A stretch of DNA of 64,000 nucleotides, from NCBI RefSeq assembly GCF_025567265.1, contig NZ_JAOQJW010000008.1:62001-126000 (forward strand). The letters run 5' to 3'. Of this stretch, positions 16,016 through 26,409 are shown one piece after another. Under the pieces are notes generated by a model. It had not been told where the DNA came from and ran no database searches. It saw only the letters and a program-made list of their open reading frames with translations. The stretch's first letter is position 1; each line of letters opens with the position of its first letter. Made by a program: the position numbers and the translations under genes. Origin of the DNA: Dorea_A amylophila. Lineage in GTDB: Bacteria; Bacillota; Clostridia; Lachnospirales; Lachnospiraceae.

Positions 16016-16510
16016 TTACTCACTTTTGTCCACGTATGATATAGTAAATGTCACCGTATCTGCGTACTCTCCGGCCGCCGCTTTCTTCCAGTCTTCTTTT
16101 TTAATCGCGATAGTAAGAGGTGTCTCTTCCCCGGCTTTTGTATACTGTGCTGATGTAAATGGCCGGCTTCCCGCCTCATCCTGCGCCAGAATCTGATAAG
16201 GAATCACTGCCTTTGAATTGTTGGAATTCTTTAAGTTAAGATCAGATAGCAATGACACCTGGATACATTTTCCATCCTCAATCTGCGCCTGCTCTACTAC
16301 AATATTCCCGTAAGAGGTTTCTGTCTCATTGAACCGCATGCTTGTATCTACCGGAATCGTCACCTGGTAAGCCGGGTCCACATGATAACTGACTGTCGCA
16401 CTTCCTGCCGTCTGGGTGGTGGCTGCATAGATTGGATTTTCTGCACATATTAACAGCACCGGAGTCAGTAGTGCGAAAAGATTTCCTGTTCTTATACTTC
16501 TCTTTTTCAT
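16016..16510 (-). CDS. Small secreted beta-rich protein
   Basis: The 164-residue protein has a clear signal peptide (MKKRSIRTGNLFALLTPVLL ... NPIYA|ATT). The mature part is about 135 residues of alternating strands: SATVSYHVDPAYQVTIPVD at the start and GEYADTVTFTISYVDKSE at the end. This recalls small secreted beta-sandwich proteins of Lachnospiraceae whose closing strand is GxYxdTvtFTISY, but no family is certain. Lacking its own anchor, it may associate with the neighbouring anchored or repeat proteins. Its position between two exported proteins in one operon supports a shared surface structure. Confidence 0.7.
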   Translation of the reverse strand: MKKRSIRTGNLFALLTPVLLICAENPIYAATTQTAGSATVSYHVDPAYQVTIPVDTSMRFNETETSYGNIVVEQAQIEDGKCIQVSLLSDLNLKNSNNSKAVIPYQILAQDEAGSRPFTSAQYTKAGEETPLTIAIKKEDWKKAAAGEYADTVTFTISYVDKSE

Positions 16511-16524
16511 CGTTCTCCCTCCCG

Positions 16525-17013
16525 TTACTGTGCAATGATTGTCGTCTCTACATTTGCCCCGTTCATGGCGGAACCATCGGTGAGTGATGCGGTCGTAATC
16601 TTGATGGTCGCCGGATATTCTCCCGCTGCAAGTGCCTTCTCTAATGTCACCTCTGTAATCGCCTTCCCCGGCTCCACCATCTTCGATGTGTAAATCGTCT
16701 CATCTGTGTCGTTAAGCACGATTTCAAATGTAAAGTAACATGGGTTTCCTTCCGGATTCATCAGGTTCATCTGCACGTCTTTTTTGTCTGCCTCGATCGT
16801 AATGGACGGATAGCCCGGTATCCGGATTCCTGTCGGCTTTTCCCCGGTATCGTCTGCCGTCTGGGTCTTCGCATTTGGATCCAGATCCGGCTTAAATGCC
16901 GAATCTGAACCTCCTTTTAATTTCATGAAATAAATCAATCCCGCAATGATGACCGCACACAGACAGATGACAATGACAATAAGTATTTTATTTTTTCCTG
17001 CTTTTTCTCTCAT
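16525..17013 (-). CDS. Membrane-anchored extracytoplasmic protein
   Basis: The 162-residue protein has one N-terminal membrane helix (residues ~9-30, ILIVIVICLCAVIIAGLIYF), a short flexible stretch and an extracytoplasmic domain. That domain has strands such as CYFTFEIVLNDTDETIYTSK and GEYPATIKITTASL. The layout suggests a type II membrane protein presenting a beta-sandwich outside. It lies 15 bases after the giant repeat protein gene and 14 before the secreted protein gene, so it belongs to the same operon. Function unknown. Confidence 0.7.
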   Translation of the reverse strand: MREKAGKNKILIVIVICLCAVIIAGLIYFMKLKGGSDSAFKPDLDPNAKTQTADDTGEKPTGIRIPGYPSITIEADKKDVQMNLMNPEGNPCYFTFEIVLNDTDETIYTSKMVEPGKAITEVTLEKALAAGEYPATIKITTASLTDGSAMNGANVETTIIAQ

Positions 17014-17028
17014 CTGCTCTTCCCCCTC

Positions 17029-20000
17029 TTATCTGAAAAATACATACATACTCAAACTACTAAGATCGTATTCATCTCTTTTATTTCCGTGAGCGTCAAA
17101 TTCCAGTGTCAGGCTGTCTACATCAATTTTACCGTCAACCATCAGATAGTAATCACATATTCTCATCTTACCATTATTCTTATTCAGATCCTCGGTGTGA
17201 ACCTGCCAGTCATTATGATCTTTATTGTCAGATCTTGTATGATAAGAAATCTTAAGATCCGAATAACCATCTTTAATTTTCTTAGTCCTGTACAGCACCA
17301 TGACCTCCATAGATGAGTAATTCTGGTGGATCGCATCGTAGGAAAGATTGGTCATATTCATATGATAAACTGCCGGATTCTGTCCAGTATCTCCGGTTGT
17401 CGGCACTTTCGTCTGATTTCCGTCTACATAGAAAGTAAATATTACAGTCTTGCCATCATCATCTACCCGGTAAGTGTTTTCATAATCCGATGGTTTGTAA
17501 AGATAAAAAGAATTTGCTTTCCAGCTTGCATATAAGGTAATATTTTTTGCGTCCTGAAGCTGCAACTCTTTCGTACTCATGTCAAATGCTGTGTTGGATC
17601 CTTCTTTTTTCCAGCCTTTGAACTCCCAGCCGTAACGAGTCGGATCTGACGGGAACTGGTACTTATCACCGTATTTGGTCTTTCTTACCGTCTTCGCTCT
17701 TCCGTCACCATAGTCAAATGTAACATTGTACACATTTGCCTCCCATTCCGGATAGAGTGTCACAACGCCTCCATTCACATCGGTCAGCTTCGACACCTTC
17801 TGCCGGTCAGAGTAATAAGTCTTCTTGCCCTTCTTATCCACGGTGTACCATCTCTTAAAGGAGTGGCCTTTGCAGGTGAATCCGCATTTTGGAAGTGTTA
17901 CATTTTCCGTGTAATTGACCGTCTTGGCTGCCATGGAACCTTTCGCCTCCGTACCGCTTAAGATAAATGTAATCTGATATGTATTCTCTCTCCAGTTCGC
18001 CTTATACTCCCGTTTTTCTATAGAGCCCTGTTTTACAGACACATTGTCACTTACTCCTGTAATTTCGGTTCCACTCCAGCCTGTAAATGTATATCCGGCG
18101 CGGACTGGATTTTTCAGTTTGAATACAGTGGTGTCCACGTTGTAAGTCGTCGGATTCTTCTCCCCGGACTTCATGCTTCCGCCATTTAAGTCATAAGTAA
18201 TCTGGTATGTCTCCCGCTCCCATATTGCTGTGTAAATATGACTTTCTGCCGGCATAGTCGTCGGAAGGTTATCGACTTTCTTGCCATTCTCACTCCAGTT
18301 TTTGAAAATATATCCTTTTCTTGTCGGATTTTCTGGTGCATTTATCTTGTCACCATAATTTCCTTTGATTGGCTCAATCGTTGTTCCTCCGCCTGTCTTG
18401 AACTGAAGTGTGTATTCCATCTTCAGCCACTGTGCCTTATAGGTAAGGTCTTTATCCGGTATCGTCATTTCAACGTCTTCGTCCCAGCCAAGGAACTGGT
18501 ATCCGGTTCTTGCCGGCGCTTTCGGCACTGTGATATTCGCACCATAGCGTCCGGTCACGACGATCTTACTGTCGTCCCCGCCCTTTTCTGCAGCGAATGT
18601 TCCGGAATCTGCGTCAAATGTGACTGTATGTACATTTCTCTTATAATAGTACTTCACTGTCGTCTGTCCGTCTCCGGAAATGGTAACTTTCTCTGTCTTC
18701 GGTTCCTCGAAGCCTTTATATTTCATGACTTCTGGTGTCACTTCGCTATCCACAGCCGCCCGTGCATGACTGCTTTCTTTCAGCGTATAACCATCACCTT
18801 GTACATTTTGCTGATAATGTTCTACTACATAGTTGACAATGTTTGCTTCCCATTTTGCATAGAGTGTCAGATCCTGATCCGGCATATTCGCTTTGTACTC
18901 TTTCGTACATTTTGCATCTGTATACCAGCCTGCAAATGCATAACCGGCTCTTGTCGGCTTCGGTATGGACATCTCATATCTTGCTTCTACCGTCTTATCT
19001 GTCTTACCATCGTAGTTCTTAAGCGTCAGCGTATGCACATTTCTTGTGTAACGATAAATGACTGTAGTTGTTCCATCACCTTCGACTGTCACCTGCTGCT
19101 TCTCCGGTGCTGTAAATCCATCATAGTTCTTTACTTCCGGTGTGACAACCGTATCCGCATCGGCGTTAAAGTTCTCCTGTGCTCCCAACGAATATCCGTC
19201 ATCATTGGCATTTTGCAGACAATGCTTGACTGTGTAGTTTACACTCTGCACATCCCATTTTGCATAAAGTGTGATGTCACGATCCGGAACCACTCCGTCA
19301 AATGCTTTTTTAAACTCTGCGTCTGTATACCAGCCTGCAAATGCATAACCGGCACGATATGGTTTTTCCTCCCATTTCTCGCCATATGCAAGTTCTTTTG
19401 TCTCGCTGTCATTACCGTTATTGTAATGGATCGTTACCTGATGACGGTCACGCGTATATTTGTAATCTACATACGTAACCTCTCCATCGTCTACCACATC
19501 ATAGCTAACCGGCTTTGGTGCTGTAAATCCTTCATACGCTTTTACTGCCAGCGTAAGATGTTCTCCTGTTTTAGCTGTGACATTTTCTGTCTCTGCCAAA
19601 TCATACTGCTCTGAATTGCCAATGGACTGTTGATAATGTCTCACCTGATAAGTCTTCATTCCGGCTTCCCATTTTGCATAGAGTGTCAGGTCATGTGCCG
19701 GCATGGTCGTCTGTACGTACGACTGTGTCAGTGCTTCGTCTGTGTACCAGCCTGCAAATGCATAGCCTGTCCGCGACGGAGTATTTGTAATATCTGCCTC
19801 ATAGCGGACTTTTGAAGTCTTGTTATCTTCTCCATTGTTCAGGACATAAGTCAGATTATAGCTGTTCCGCGTATAGCGATACCAGATATCCGGTCCGCCC
19901 CAGCCATTTACCTGTCCTGTTTTGGCCTCCGGTGAAGTAAATCCTTCATACTGTTTTGGCTGCGGAGTCACTTCTGATTCTGTCAGGCCGCTTAATACTT

Positions 20001-23000
20001 CTTCGTCCGTTAGTCCAAAGTAAGAACCATCTACAGATTCTTTATAATGATAGACAGTATAGCTGCTCATCACCGGTGTCTGTTTTGCATAGAGCGTCAG
20101 ATCTTTGTCCGGCATGGTTCCATCGAATCGATTGTTGAAATCTTTATCTGTATACCAGCCTTCAAAGCGATATCCACTCCGGAGCGCTACTTCTGTAATT
20201 GCCGCACCAAATGGCATTCCGAATCCTTCCATATTATTTTCATCGGCCCCACGGTCTACCAGCTTCAGCTTATGGATATTTCTCGCATACTTGTACTCAA
20301 TAACTGTGTTGCCGTTTCCGTCCACTGTCGTGGTCTGTGTTTCCGGTGAAGTAAATCCTTCGTAACTCTTCACGTCCGGCGTTACTTTATCTTCCGGATA
20401 TGCCGCAAAGACTTCCTCTTCATATAAGATATATGGATCTTCTTCTACAACCGGTTTATCTGTGTCCGGATACTCTTCTTTATCTCCACCCGGTTTTTCT
20501 TTTTCTGCATCTGGCAGTTTTTCCATCAGATGCCGGACTGTATAGTTGACTTTCTGCTTCTCCCATTTTGCATAGACCGTCATATCTTTTGCCGGCATCG
20601 TCTGGCCAAATGCATTCTCACATGCCTCGTCTGTATACCAGCCTTCAAATACATAGCCTTTTCTTGTCGGCATCGGTGATGCAATCTTGTCACCATATCT
20701 TGCCGTCACTTCTGTCTGGTCTGATTCTCCGCCTTTTGCATCAAAGGTCAGTTTGTACTCATTCAGATCATAGTACACTTTCAGTACAAGACTGCCATCT
20801 GCCTTAATCGTTCCCTTCGGCAGTTCACCTTTTAAGTGATAGACTTTCTCGTCAAGATCTGCTGCTTTTGCTGTGACTTTCTCTCCCATCTGTCCGGTCA
20901 GAGCCGCAGTCTCGCTTAAGCTGTATCCGCTGTTATCCGTATTCTGCACGTAGTATTTCACGGTATAAGTAATTCCTTCCAGTGCTTTCCATTTTGCAAT
21001 GTAGGTCTTATTCTCAGATGGAACTTCCTTTGGAACCTCCGCACCTTCTTCGTCCTCCCAGCCAAGGAATTCATATCCCGGTCTGTAGACTGCCGGTGTC
21101 GGCATCATGGTTCCATATCGGTAATTTCCGTCTGCGATCACTTCTGTCTCCGTTCCATTCTCCGTCTCTTTTTCGGACTTGAATGTCTGTGTATATTTAT
21201 TTCTTGCATAATAGTAATTGATGACCAGGCTGCCGTCTGCTTTTACAGTCTCCGTAAGCTGCGGCGGTGTTACAAATCCCTCCCGCTCTTTTGGAACCGG
21301 GCTTACTTCCTCTTCCGTCCTGCCATTCATTTTCACCGGAGTCTGCGCTTCATAGGTTCCATTCGTTCCTTCTATATAATCTACGACTGTATAACCCACA
21401 TCGGCTGCCTCCCATTTTGCATAGACAAGTCTGTCTTCTTCCGGCATGGTTTCCGGAATTGTGTATGGAATGGTGAGATCCATGTCCTCATACCAGCCGG
21501 CAAATGTGTATCCGAGTCTTACCGGATCTTCCGGCCTCTTGATCTCTGCGTTATATTTTCCGGTAATTGCATCGACGAAAGATCCGCCATTACTCTGGAA
21601 TGCAATATAGTAACCATCTCGCAGGCGGTCCCAGTGAAGCTTGATCTTTCTTGCACATGGCTTCGTATTAAAGGTACCTTCCTGGTTTTTCCATGTAATG
21701 ATCATCTCGCCGTCCTGCTCCGGCTCATCACCTGGATTTACACGGATAATATTGGTCGCCGGATCATACATAAACGCACTGTTCGTCATGGAAATGTTGA
21801 AATACTTTGTATCATCTTCGTAGATCTTCTCGTAATATTTTCCGTCGTCCAGTCCGGTCTTCATATCCATGTACTGCATCTTGAAATATTCATCCGGGAT
21901 CTGAACCGACTGAATCTCCCGCTTCATATTAATCTCAGCAACCTTATCCTGGGTATAAGCAAAATCCAGTACATTTTCCAGAACACCTACCCTATAAAGC
22001 GGCCACTCGTTCTCGTAAAGTGTCGGATTATAGGTAAATGCATTGGACAGTGCCTGTGCCTCGAACTTCACTTCCAGATAAATACCGATTTCCAGATACA
22101 TAGCTCCCATAGCACGGCTGCTTCGTCCTGCCGATGCCGTATATTTCAATTCGTAGTAGAGGTAACCCCAGACCTGTGCATAACCGCCCACATCCGCCGA
22201 GATACCGACACTGGCGATGGACGTTGATAATAATCCCACACGCACCGTCAGTCTCACACCGGCTTTGATGCCAAGAGTTCCCATAGCATATGCCGTAAAT
22301 TCATACTGCTCCTCTACCAGATCTATCGTATCATTGGTCGCTGTCCGCTCTTTGACCCGTACACAGAAGACATACTCTTTCGCATTCTTATACCAGTACG
22401 TCATTCCGATGGAAATGTTCACATTTGCGGAAACAACGAATTCCAGCTTCACCTGAATATCAATGATCAGAAGCACACGGAAATGCTGGTCTACCAGCGG
22501 ACGCTTGTAGATTTCCACCCAGTCTGCCTCGTCTGCCAGAAGTTCCGAGTACCTCTCTGCCAGAGACTTGGATACGGATATTTCATCTCCGCCACTGACG
22601 AGACCTGATGCAGAATTTAGATAATCCTCGCCATTCTCCATCATATTCTTCAGCTCTTCGGTAATCTTGTTGACACCTTTTCGTAATTTCGAACTGGAAT
22701 CAGACACCGGGTTTCCGGTTTCTGCAGTCTTGAAGTTGACATTTAGTCCGATTCCTGTGTATTCATATAATTCCAGAGATGCCGTTACGCGGTAATCTGC
22801 AATGTACGGAATAAATCCCCATCTTTTCCACACGGCTGAGCCGTCCACATCGATGGATACACGGACTTCCTGTTCAAATGTTGCCGTGATCATGATCTCG
22901 ATGTCTGCACCCCGGTTCACATGAACTGTAATCGGCACGCCGATCTCCAGTGCAAGCCTTAGTCCACTCACATCTCCGTCAAAATGTTTCAGTGTCGTTC

Positions 23001-25230
23001 CGAGATTCGCTTTTACTGTCGGTACTCCTAATTCCACACGGGAACCGCCTGCGGCTCTTGCCTTTCTCAACTGGCCATAGCCCTGGCTCTGAACCATGAT
23101 GTCTGCATTCATATCTTCCTTTAGAGATTCCTGAAGTTCCTCAAAAGATTCTGTCTCCATTGCCGCATCGGCAACTCTTTCTGCCACTTCGGATGCAAAT
23201 CCGCTGTCTACTGCCTGTGTCTCAATATCCTCTTCCAGCTCCTGCACATCGGTATCTTCCAGAAGGTCCTCCCCTTCTACATTTTCCTTCTGGTACACGT
23301 CCATAGTATGGCGCATATCTTCTTCGCTCACAGGTATATAGCTTACTATGTATCTTTCTCCTGATAACAGAACACTCGTAATCTCTCCATAGAGAGACAC
23401 GGTTCCGCTTCCATTTTCTCCCATTGTACCTGTGTAAAGTGCCAGATAATCGCCCTCATCTACGGTTGTCTCACTGTCCAGATCCATAGCCCGGCTCATA
23501 GCATCATCACCAAAGGTCAGGTCGCTGACATTAATCGTTACACTGTTATTATCCGAGTCACCGTCCTGATCTTTGTCCATAGAAAGCGGCAGCACATCCG
23601 GCATAAAGAGCACGTCTTCCGGTCTGGAGCCGCGATATGTATACTTGTCCCCATCCGCTCCTGTAATCTCGATAAATGACACATCACTGTTGTCACCAGA
23701 GGACATATCCATGGTCGGTATCACATCACCGGAATAAATTGCGACCTGGTCGCCGACTTCTAACTGCTTCTTATAAGTAAATGTTCCGGTCGTATCACTG
23801 CCTTCTTCGGTCAGGGAACCGTCTGTTCCAATCGTCATTGCCGCGATTGAGACTTCCTCTACTTTCTTTCCATTTACAGTCAGATCGGAAAGCTCTTTCT
23901 TATGAATATACTTGATCTCTTTATTTAACTCTACATTTTTGACTTCTTCACGATAGACCGTAAAATCATAGACACGGATCGTCGGGTCAAATCCTGTAAA
24001 ATATAACGCCTTTTCCTGAAGCTCCAGCTTATAGGCTGCCCCCGGTGTCCATCCGTTCGGATTGCTGATTGTAAATGTATGGTCTGCTCCTTCAGTCACA
24101 TCTACTGTAACCGTTTCGGAAGAATCTGTCACATTTTTTATCGTGAAATTTTTTCGCACCTGATCAGGCGTCATGGCAGCACTTGTATCCGTCATCGGAA
24201 TCGTAAAATCTGCTGCCACATCATTTGCTCTGGCATAAGTCGCCATGGACACTTCTTCCATCGGCTGGTTGTCTGCATAAGAGGCATACAATGTCACATC
24301 ACTCAGAAGACGATCCTTACTGTCCACATATCTGGTGCATGCTTCATCGTAACACCAGCCAAGAAATGTACTGGACTTTTTCACCGGTGCCGGCAGATCT
24401 TTCAGAATAGTTCCTGCCTGGTACTGCTCCTGTGTTACTGTGATCATCTGATCTGCCTTCTGCGGATTCTTCTTCGTGATAGTTCCGCCATTTGTCTCAT
24501 ATGTAATGTTGTACGCTGTATCCTGAAATGCAATGTCAAAAGTCAGGTGATCTGTATAATCACCTGTATAGTTCGGTTTGTCCAGAATGTTGCAGTTATA
24601 TTCCTGCTGCTTATGGCTCTCATCTTTCGTAAGACTTGCGACAACCGAACCATTTTCCAGTGCCGAACCACTCTGCGGATTTCTCAGTTCATATGCAAGA
24701 CTATGTAATCCACTCTTTAATTTCCAGTCATTTTCAGACTGGACTGTCACGCTCACATGATCCTTGTCATATAATCCACCTGCATCCGCTTTTATCGTAA
24801 ACTTATCCCCATCCGCATTGACCGTCTGTGGAATATCCACATAGTAGTAGCGTTCCGTCCACTTTGCATAGAGGACAACACTGCCGGAATGATCCGCAGT
24901 GCTAAGCGAAGTAACCGGCTCTCCGTTAAACTCCTCATTATCATACCAGCCGGCAAATTCATATCCCGCTTTTGTGATCTGCTCCGCTCCCGGAAGCTCT
25001 GTCACCGGCTCATCGTAATTAGACGGAGCCGTGTAACCTTCCGCAAACGTTCCTCCATTTTTCTTATAGTCAATGCCGGATTCCTTCCGCGCATTCGAAC
25101 CCTGAGACGTTCCTTCCTCCGAATGCACAACCGGATTCTGCGTATTCGCATCTTCAGCAAATGCTGCGACCGGCACTGATGTTGCAAACAGCACCGCGCT
25201 CAAAATCATACTGACCAGACGTTTCTTCAT
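17029..25230 (-). CDS. Giant secreted repeat protein with InlB-type and MucBP-like repeats
   Basis: The 2733-residue protein has a signal peptide (MKKRLVSMILSAVLFATSVP, cleavage near AFA|ED). The N-terminal part has two InlB-type (Listeria-Bacteroides) repeats. Residues about 330-1180 form a non-repetitive region with beta-rich segments (e.g. LRLALEIGVPITVHVNRGAD). From about 1230 on, at least seven MucBP-like units (YTVxHYxQ ... GFTxPE ... VxYxYxRN) alternate with InlB-type repeats (GYAFAGWYTD ... LYAKWE). I count fourteen GxxFxGW-type motifs in all. The last ~130 residues (LYKPSDYENTYRVDDDGK ... MYVFFR) differ and carry no sortase signal, so attachment must be indirect. Such proteins act as adhesins in other Firmicutes; here adhesion is inference. 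It heads a four-gene surface operon behind a LuxR-type regulator. Confidence 0.88.
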   Translation of the reverse strand: MKKRLVSMILSAVLFATSVPVAAFAEDANTQNPVVHSEEGTSQGSNARKESGIDYKKNGGTFAEGYTAPSNYDEPVTELPGAEQITKAGYEFAGWYDNEEFNGEPVTSLSTADHSGSVVLYAKWTERYYYVDIPQTVNADGDKFTIKADAGGLYDKDHVSVTVQSENDWKLKSGLHSLAYELRNPQSGSALENGSVVASLTKDESHKQQEYNCNILDKPNYTGDYTDHLTFDIAFQDTAYNITYETNGGTITKKNPQKADQMITVTQEQYQAGTILKDLPAPVKKSSTFLGWCYDEACTRYVDSKDRLLSDVTLYASYADNQPMEEVSMATYARANDVAADFTIPMTDTSAAMTPDQVRKNFTIKNVTDSSETVTVDVTEGADHTFTISNPNGWTPGAAYKLELQEKALYFTGFDPTIRVYDFTVYREEVKNVELNKEIKYIHKKELSDLTVNGKKVEEVSIAAMTIGTDGSLTEEGSDTTGTFTYKKQLEVGDQVAIYSGDVIPTMDMSSGDNSDVSFIEITGADGDKYTYRGSRPEDVLFMPDVLPLSMDKDQDGDSDNNSVTINVSDLTFGDDAMSRAMDLDSETTVDEGDYLALYTGTMGENGSGTVSLYGEITSVLLSGERYIVSYIPVSEEDMRHTMDVYQKENVEGEDLLEDTDVQELEEDIETQAVDSGFASEVAERVADAAMETESFEELQESLKEDMNADIMVQSQGYGQLRKARAAGGSRVELGVPTVKANLGTTLKHFDGDVSGLRLALEIGVPITVHVNRGADIEIMITATFEQEVRVSIDVDGSAVWKRWGFIPYIADYRVTASLELYEYTGIGLNVNFKTAETGNPVSDSSSKLRKGVNKITEELKNMMENGEDYLNSASGLVSGGDEISVSKSLAERYSELLADEADWVEIYKRPLVDQHFRVLLIIDIQVKLEFVVSANVNISIGMTYWYKNAKEYVFCVRVKERTATNDTIDLVEEQYEFTAYAMGTLGIKAGVRLTVRVGLLSTSIASVGISADVGGYAQVWGYLYYELKYTASAGRSSRAMGAMYLEIGIYLEVKFEAQALSNAFTYNPTLYENEWPLYRVGVLENVLDFAYTQDKVAEINMKREIQSVQIPDEYFKMQYMDMKTGLDDGKYYEKIYEDDTKYFNISMTNSAFMYDPATNIIRVNPGDEPEQDGEMIITWKNQEGTFNTKPCARKIKLHWDRLRDGYYIAFQSNGGSFVDAITGKYNAEIKRPEDPVRLGYTFAGWYEDMDLTIPYTIPETMPEEDRLVYAKWEAADVGYTVVDYIEGTNGTYEAQTPVKMNGRTEEEVSPVPKEREGFVTPPQLTETVKADGSLVINYYYARNKYTQTFKSEKETENGTETEVIADGNYRYGTMMPTPAVYRPGYEFLGWEDEEGAEVPKEVPSENKTYIAKWKALEGITYTVKYYVQNTDNSGYSLSETAALTGQMGEKVTAKAADLDEKVYHLKGELPKGTIKADGSLVLKVYYDLNEYKLTFDAKGGESDQTEVTARYGDKIASPMPTRKGYVFEGWYTDEACENAFGQTMPAKDMTVYAKWEKQKVNYTVRHLMEKLPDAEKEKPGGDKEEYPDTDKPVVEEDPYILYEEEVFAAYPEDKVTPDVKSYEGFTSPETQTTTVDGNGNTVIEYKYARNIHKLKLVDRGADENNMEGFGMPFGAAITEVALRSGYRFEGWYTDKDFNNRFDGTMPDKDLTLYAKQTPVMSSYTVYHYKESVDGSYFGLTDEEVLSGLTESEVTPQPKQYEGFTSPEAKTGQVNGWGGPDIWYRYTRNSYNLTYVLNNGEDNKTSKVRYEADITNTPSRTGYAFAGWYTDEALTQSYVQTTMPAHDLTLYAKWEAGMKTYQVRHYQQSIGNSEQYDLAETENVTAKTGEHLTLAVKAYEGFTAPKPVSYDVVDDGEVTYVDYKYTRDRHQVTIHYNNGNDSETKELAYGEKWEEKPYRAGYAFAGWYTDAEFKKAFDGVVPDRDITLYAKWDVQSVNYTVKHCLQNANDDGYSLGAQENFNADADTVVTPEVKNYDGFTAPEKQQVTVEGDGTTTVIYRYTRNVHTLTLKNYDGKTDKTVEARYEMSIPKPTRAGYAFAGWYTDAKCTKEYKANMPDQDLTLYAKWEANIVNYVVEHYQQNVQGDGYTLKESSHARAAVDSEVTPEVMKYKGFEEPKTEKVTISGDGQTTVKYYYKRNVHTVTFDADSGTFAAEKGGDDSKIVVTGRYGANITVPKAPARTGYQFLGWDEDVEMTIPDKDLTYKAQWLKMEYTLQFKTGGGTTIEPIKGNYGDKINAPENPTRKGYIFKNWSENGKKVDNLPTTMPAESHIYTAIWERETYQITYDLNGGSMKSGEKNPTTYNVDTTVFKLKNPVRAGYTFTGWSGTEITGVSDNVSVKQGSIEKREYKANWRENTYQITFILSGTEAKGSMAAKTVNYTENVTLPKCGFTCKGHSFKRWYTVDKKGKKTYYSDRQKVSKLTDVNGGVVTLYPEWEANVYNVTFDYGDGRAKTVRKTKYGDKYQFPSDPTRYGWEFKGWKKEGSNTAFDMSTKELQLQDAKNITLYASWKANSFYLYKPSDYENTYRVDDDGKTVIFTFYVDGNQTKVPTTGDTGQNPAVYHMNMTNLSYDAIHQNYSSMEVMVLYRTKKIKDGYSDLKISYHTRSDNKDHNDWQVHTEDLNKNNGKMRICDYYLMVDGKIDVDSLTLEFDAHGNKRDEYDLSSLSMYVFFR

Positions 25231-25323
25231 ATGTATTATCCCTCCTCATTTTTTTCTCAAAAATAAGTCTCTATACATATTGTATCAAAAAAAATACATT
25301 CCTCACATGCCCGTTGAAAGCCC

Positions 25324-25369
25324 AAAAAGTGCCTATTTTACAATTTCTTTTGTAAAACAGACACTTTTT
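25324..25369 (-). terminator. Terminator after the LuxR-type gene
   Basis: A near-perfect 20-bp stem (AAAAAGTG...TTTTACAA and its complement, two mismatches) with a 6-nt loop sits 15 bases past the regulator's stop. The A and T runs inside the stem make it work on either strand. It separates the regulator from the giant protein's own promoter region. Confidence 0.75.
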
Positions 25370-25383
25370 CGTATCCTGTTATT

Positions 25384-26403
25384 CTATTGATTTACAAATT
25401 CTTTAATCTTATCGCGTTTATCAATCTGTAGTTTTTCCAGAATTCCAGAGACATAGTGCTTGACCGTATTCACTGACATTCCCATATGTTCTGCGATTTC
25501 CTTGTTCGTCCAATCCCTGCACGCCAGCATGGCTATGGAAAATTCCAGCGGAGTCAAAAGATCCGTCACTGCCTTTTGCGTCTTGGGATTGTGAATTTTC
25601 ATCCAGCCACGGCTAAATGCAAGTACACCATCCACCAGCTTCTTGTACATTTCCGGCTCTTTTTTCCGGATACAGACTTCCATAGTCCCCTGAAGCAGAC
25701 CATGATACTCGATAAATGGTTCCATGAATTTGTCCGCTCTTGCCCTCTCCCATGCCCGGGTCACCGTCTGAATTGCTTCTTCTTGTTCTTTCAGATTAAT
25801 CTGACACATTGCCTGTACGCACCCTAGATAAATCATGGAAATCGGATAAACTCCGTCTGCCATCAGAAATGCCCCCTGTACAACACCTTTTGCCTTTGCA
25901 TAATCCTGTCTCAGATAAATCTCATGTGCTAAAAGACTTACTGCAAATAATCGTTGCCCAATTGGAAGATACGGAATGTACTGCTGAAGTGGCGGGGTTC
26001 CTTCCTCCGGCGATATATGAAGAAATGTGCTGATTACATAAAATGCGAACAGACACGCCGCCTTTACATTCACAGGCGTGTCCTCCTGCATTGCCCGTGT
26101 CAGACACTGATGCACATCTTCCCTTGTATGCTGTGCTGCCTGAGAATCTCCAAGTGTAAGATTCGCAAATGTGTAAAGCATATCTGCCGATAGCCGGAGC
26201 ATCACATCATCATGATCCAGATAATCTTTTATCGTCTCCACACATCTTTCTGCCTGAGCTGAGAAGAAATAATATTCTCCCTGTGCAATCTGTGCCAGTT
26301 CCTTATCTTCTATTTTCTCAATTGCTTCTGCTGCCTTTCCCGGTTGAAATGCACTTCCAACCAAAGGAAGGATGACTCTGTCAGATATTTTCATTTCTTT
26401 CAC
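25384..26403 (-). CDS. LuxR-type HTH transcriptional regulator
   Basis: The 339-residue protein has a helical N-terminal region (residues 1-270) resembling tetratricopeptide-like repeats, as in MalT-type sensors but shorter. It ends in a LuxR/GerE helix-turn-helix at 275-335 (LTPLEFSIAMLACRDWTNKE, then IAEHMGMSVNTVKHYVSGIL). There is no phosphoreceiver domain or P-loop. It lies directly upstream of the surface operon on the same strand, separated by a terminator, and is the natural candidate to activate that operon. The signal it senses is unknown. Confidence 0.85.
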   Translation of the reverse strand: MKEMKISDRVILPLVGSAFQPGKAAEAIEKIEDKELAQIAQGEYYFFSAQAERCVETIKDYLDHDDVMLRLSADMLYTFANLTLGDSQAAQHTREDVHQCLTRAMQEDTPVNVKAACLFAFYVISTFLHISPEEGTPPLQQYIPYLPIGQRLFAVSLLAHEIYLRQDYAKAKGVVQGAFLMADGVYPISMIYLGCVQAMCQINLKEQEEAIQTVTRAWERARADKFMEPFIEYHGLLQGTMEVCIRKKEPEMYKKLVDGVLAFSRGWMKIHNPKTQKAVTDLLTPLEFSIAMLACRDWTNKEIAEHMGMSVNTVKHYVSGILEKLQIDKRDKIKEFVNQ

Positions 26404-26409
26404 CGCTTC

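Noticed and set aside
18238..19614. 458-codon plus-strand frame
   Set aside because: It lies antisense to the repeats of the 2733-residue protein. Its Cys/Ile-rich product repeats with the same period as the real gene and it has no ribosome site.
17700..21500. Possible CRISPR-like or tandem DNA repeat array
   Set aside because: The periodic similarity is protein-level (InlB/MucBP units of ~85 residues) with diverged DNA, not short identical repeats with spacers.
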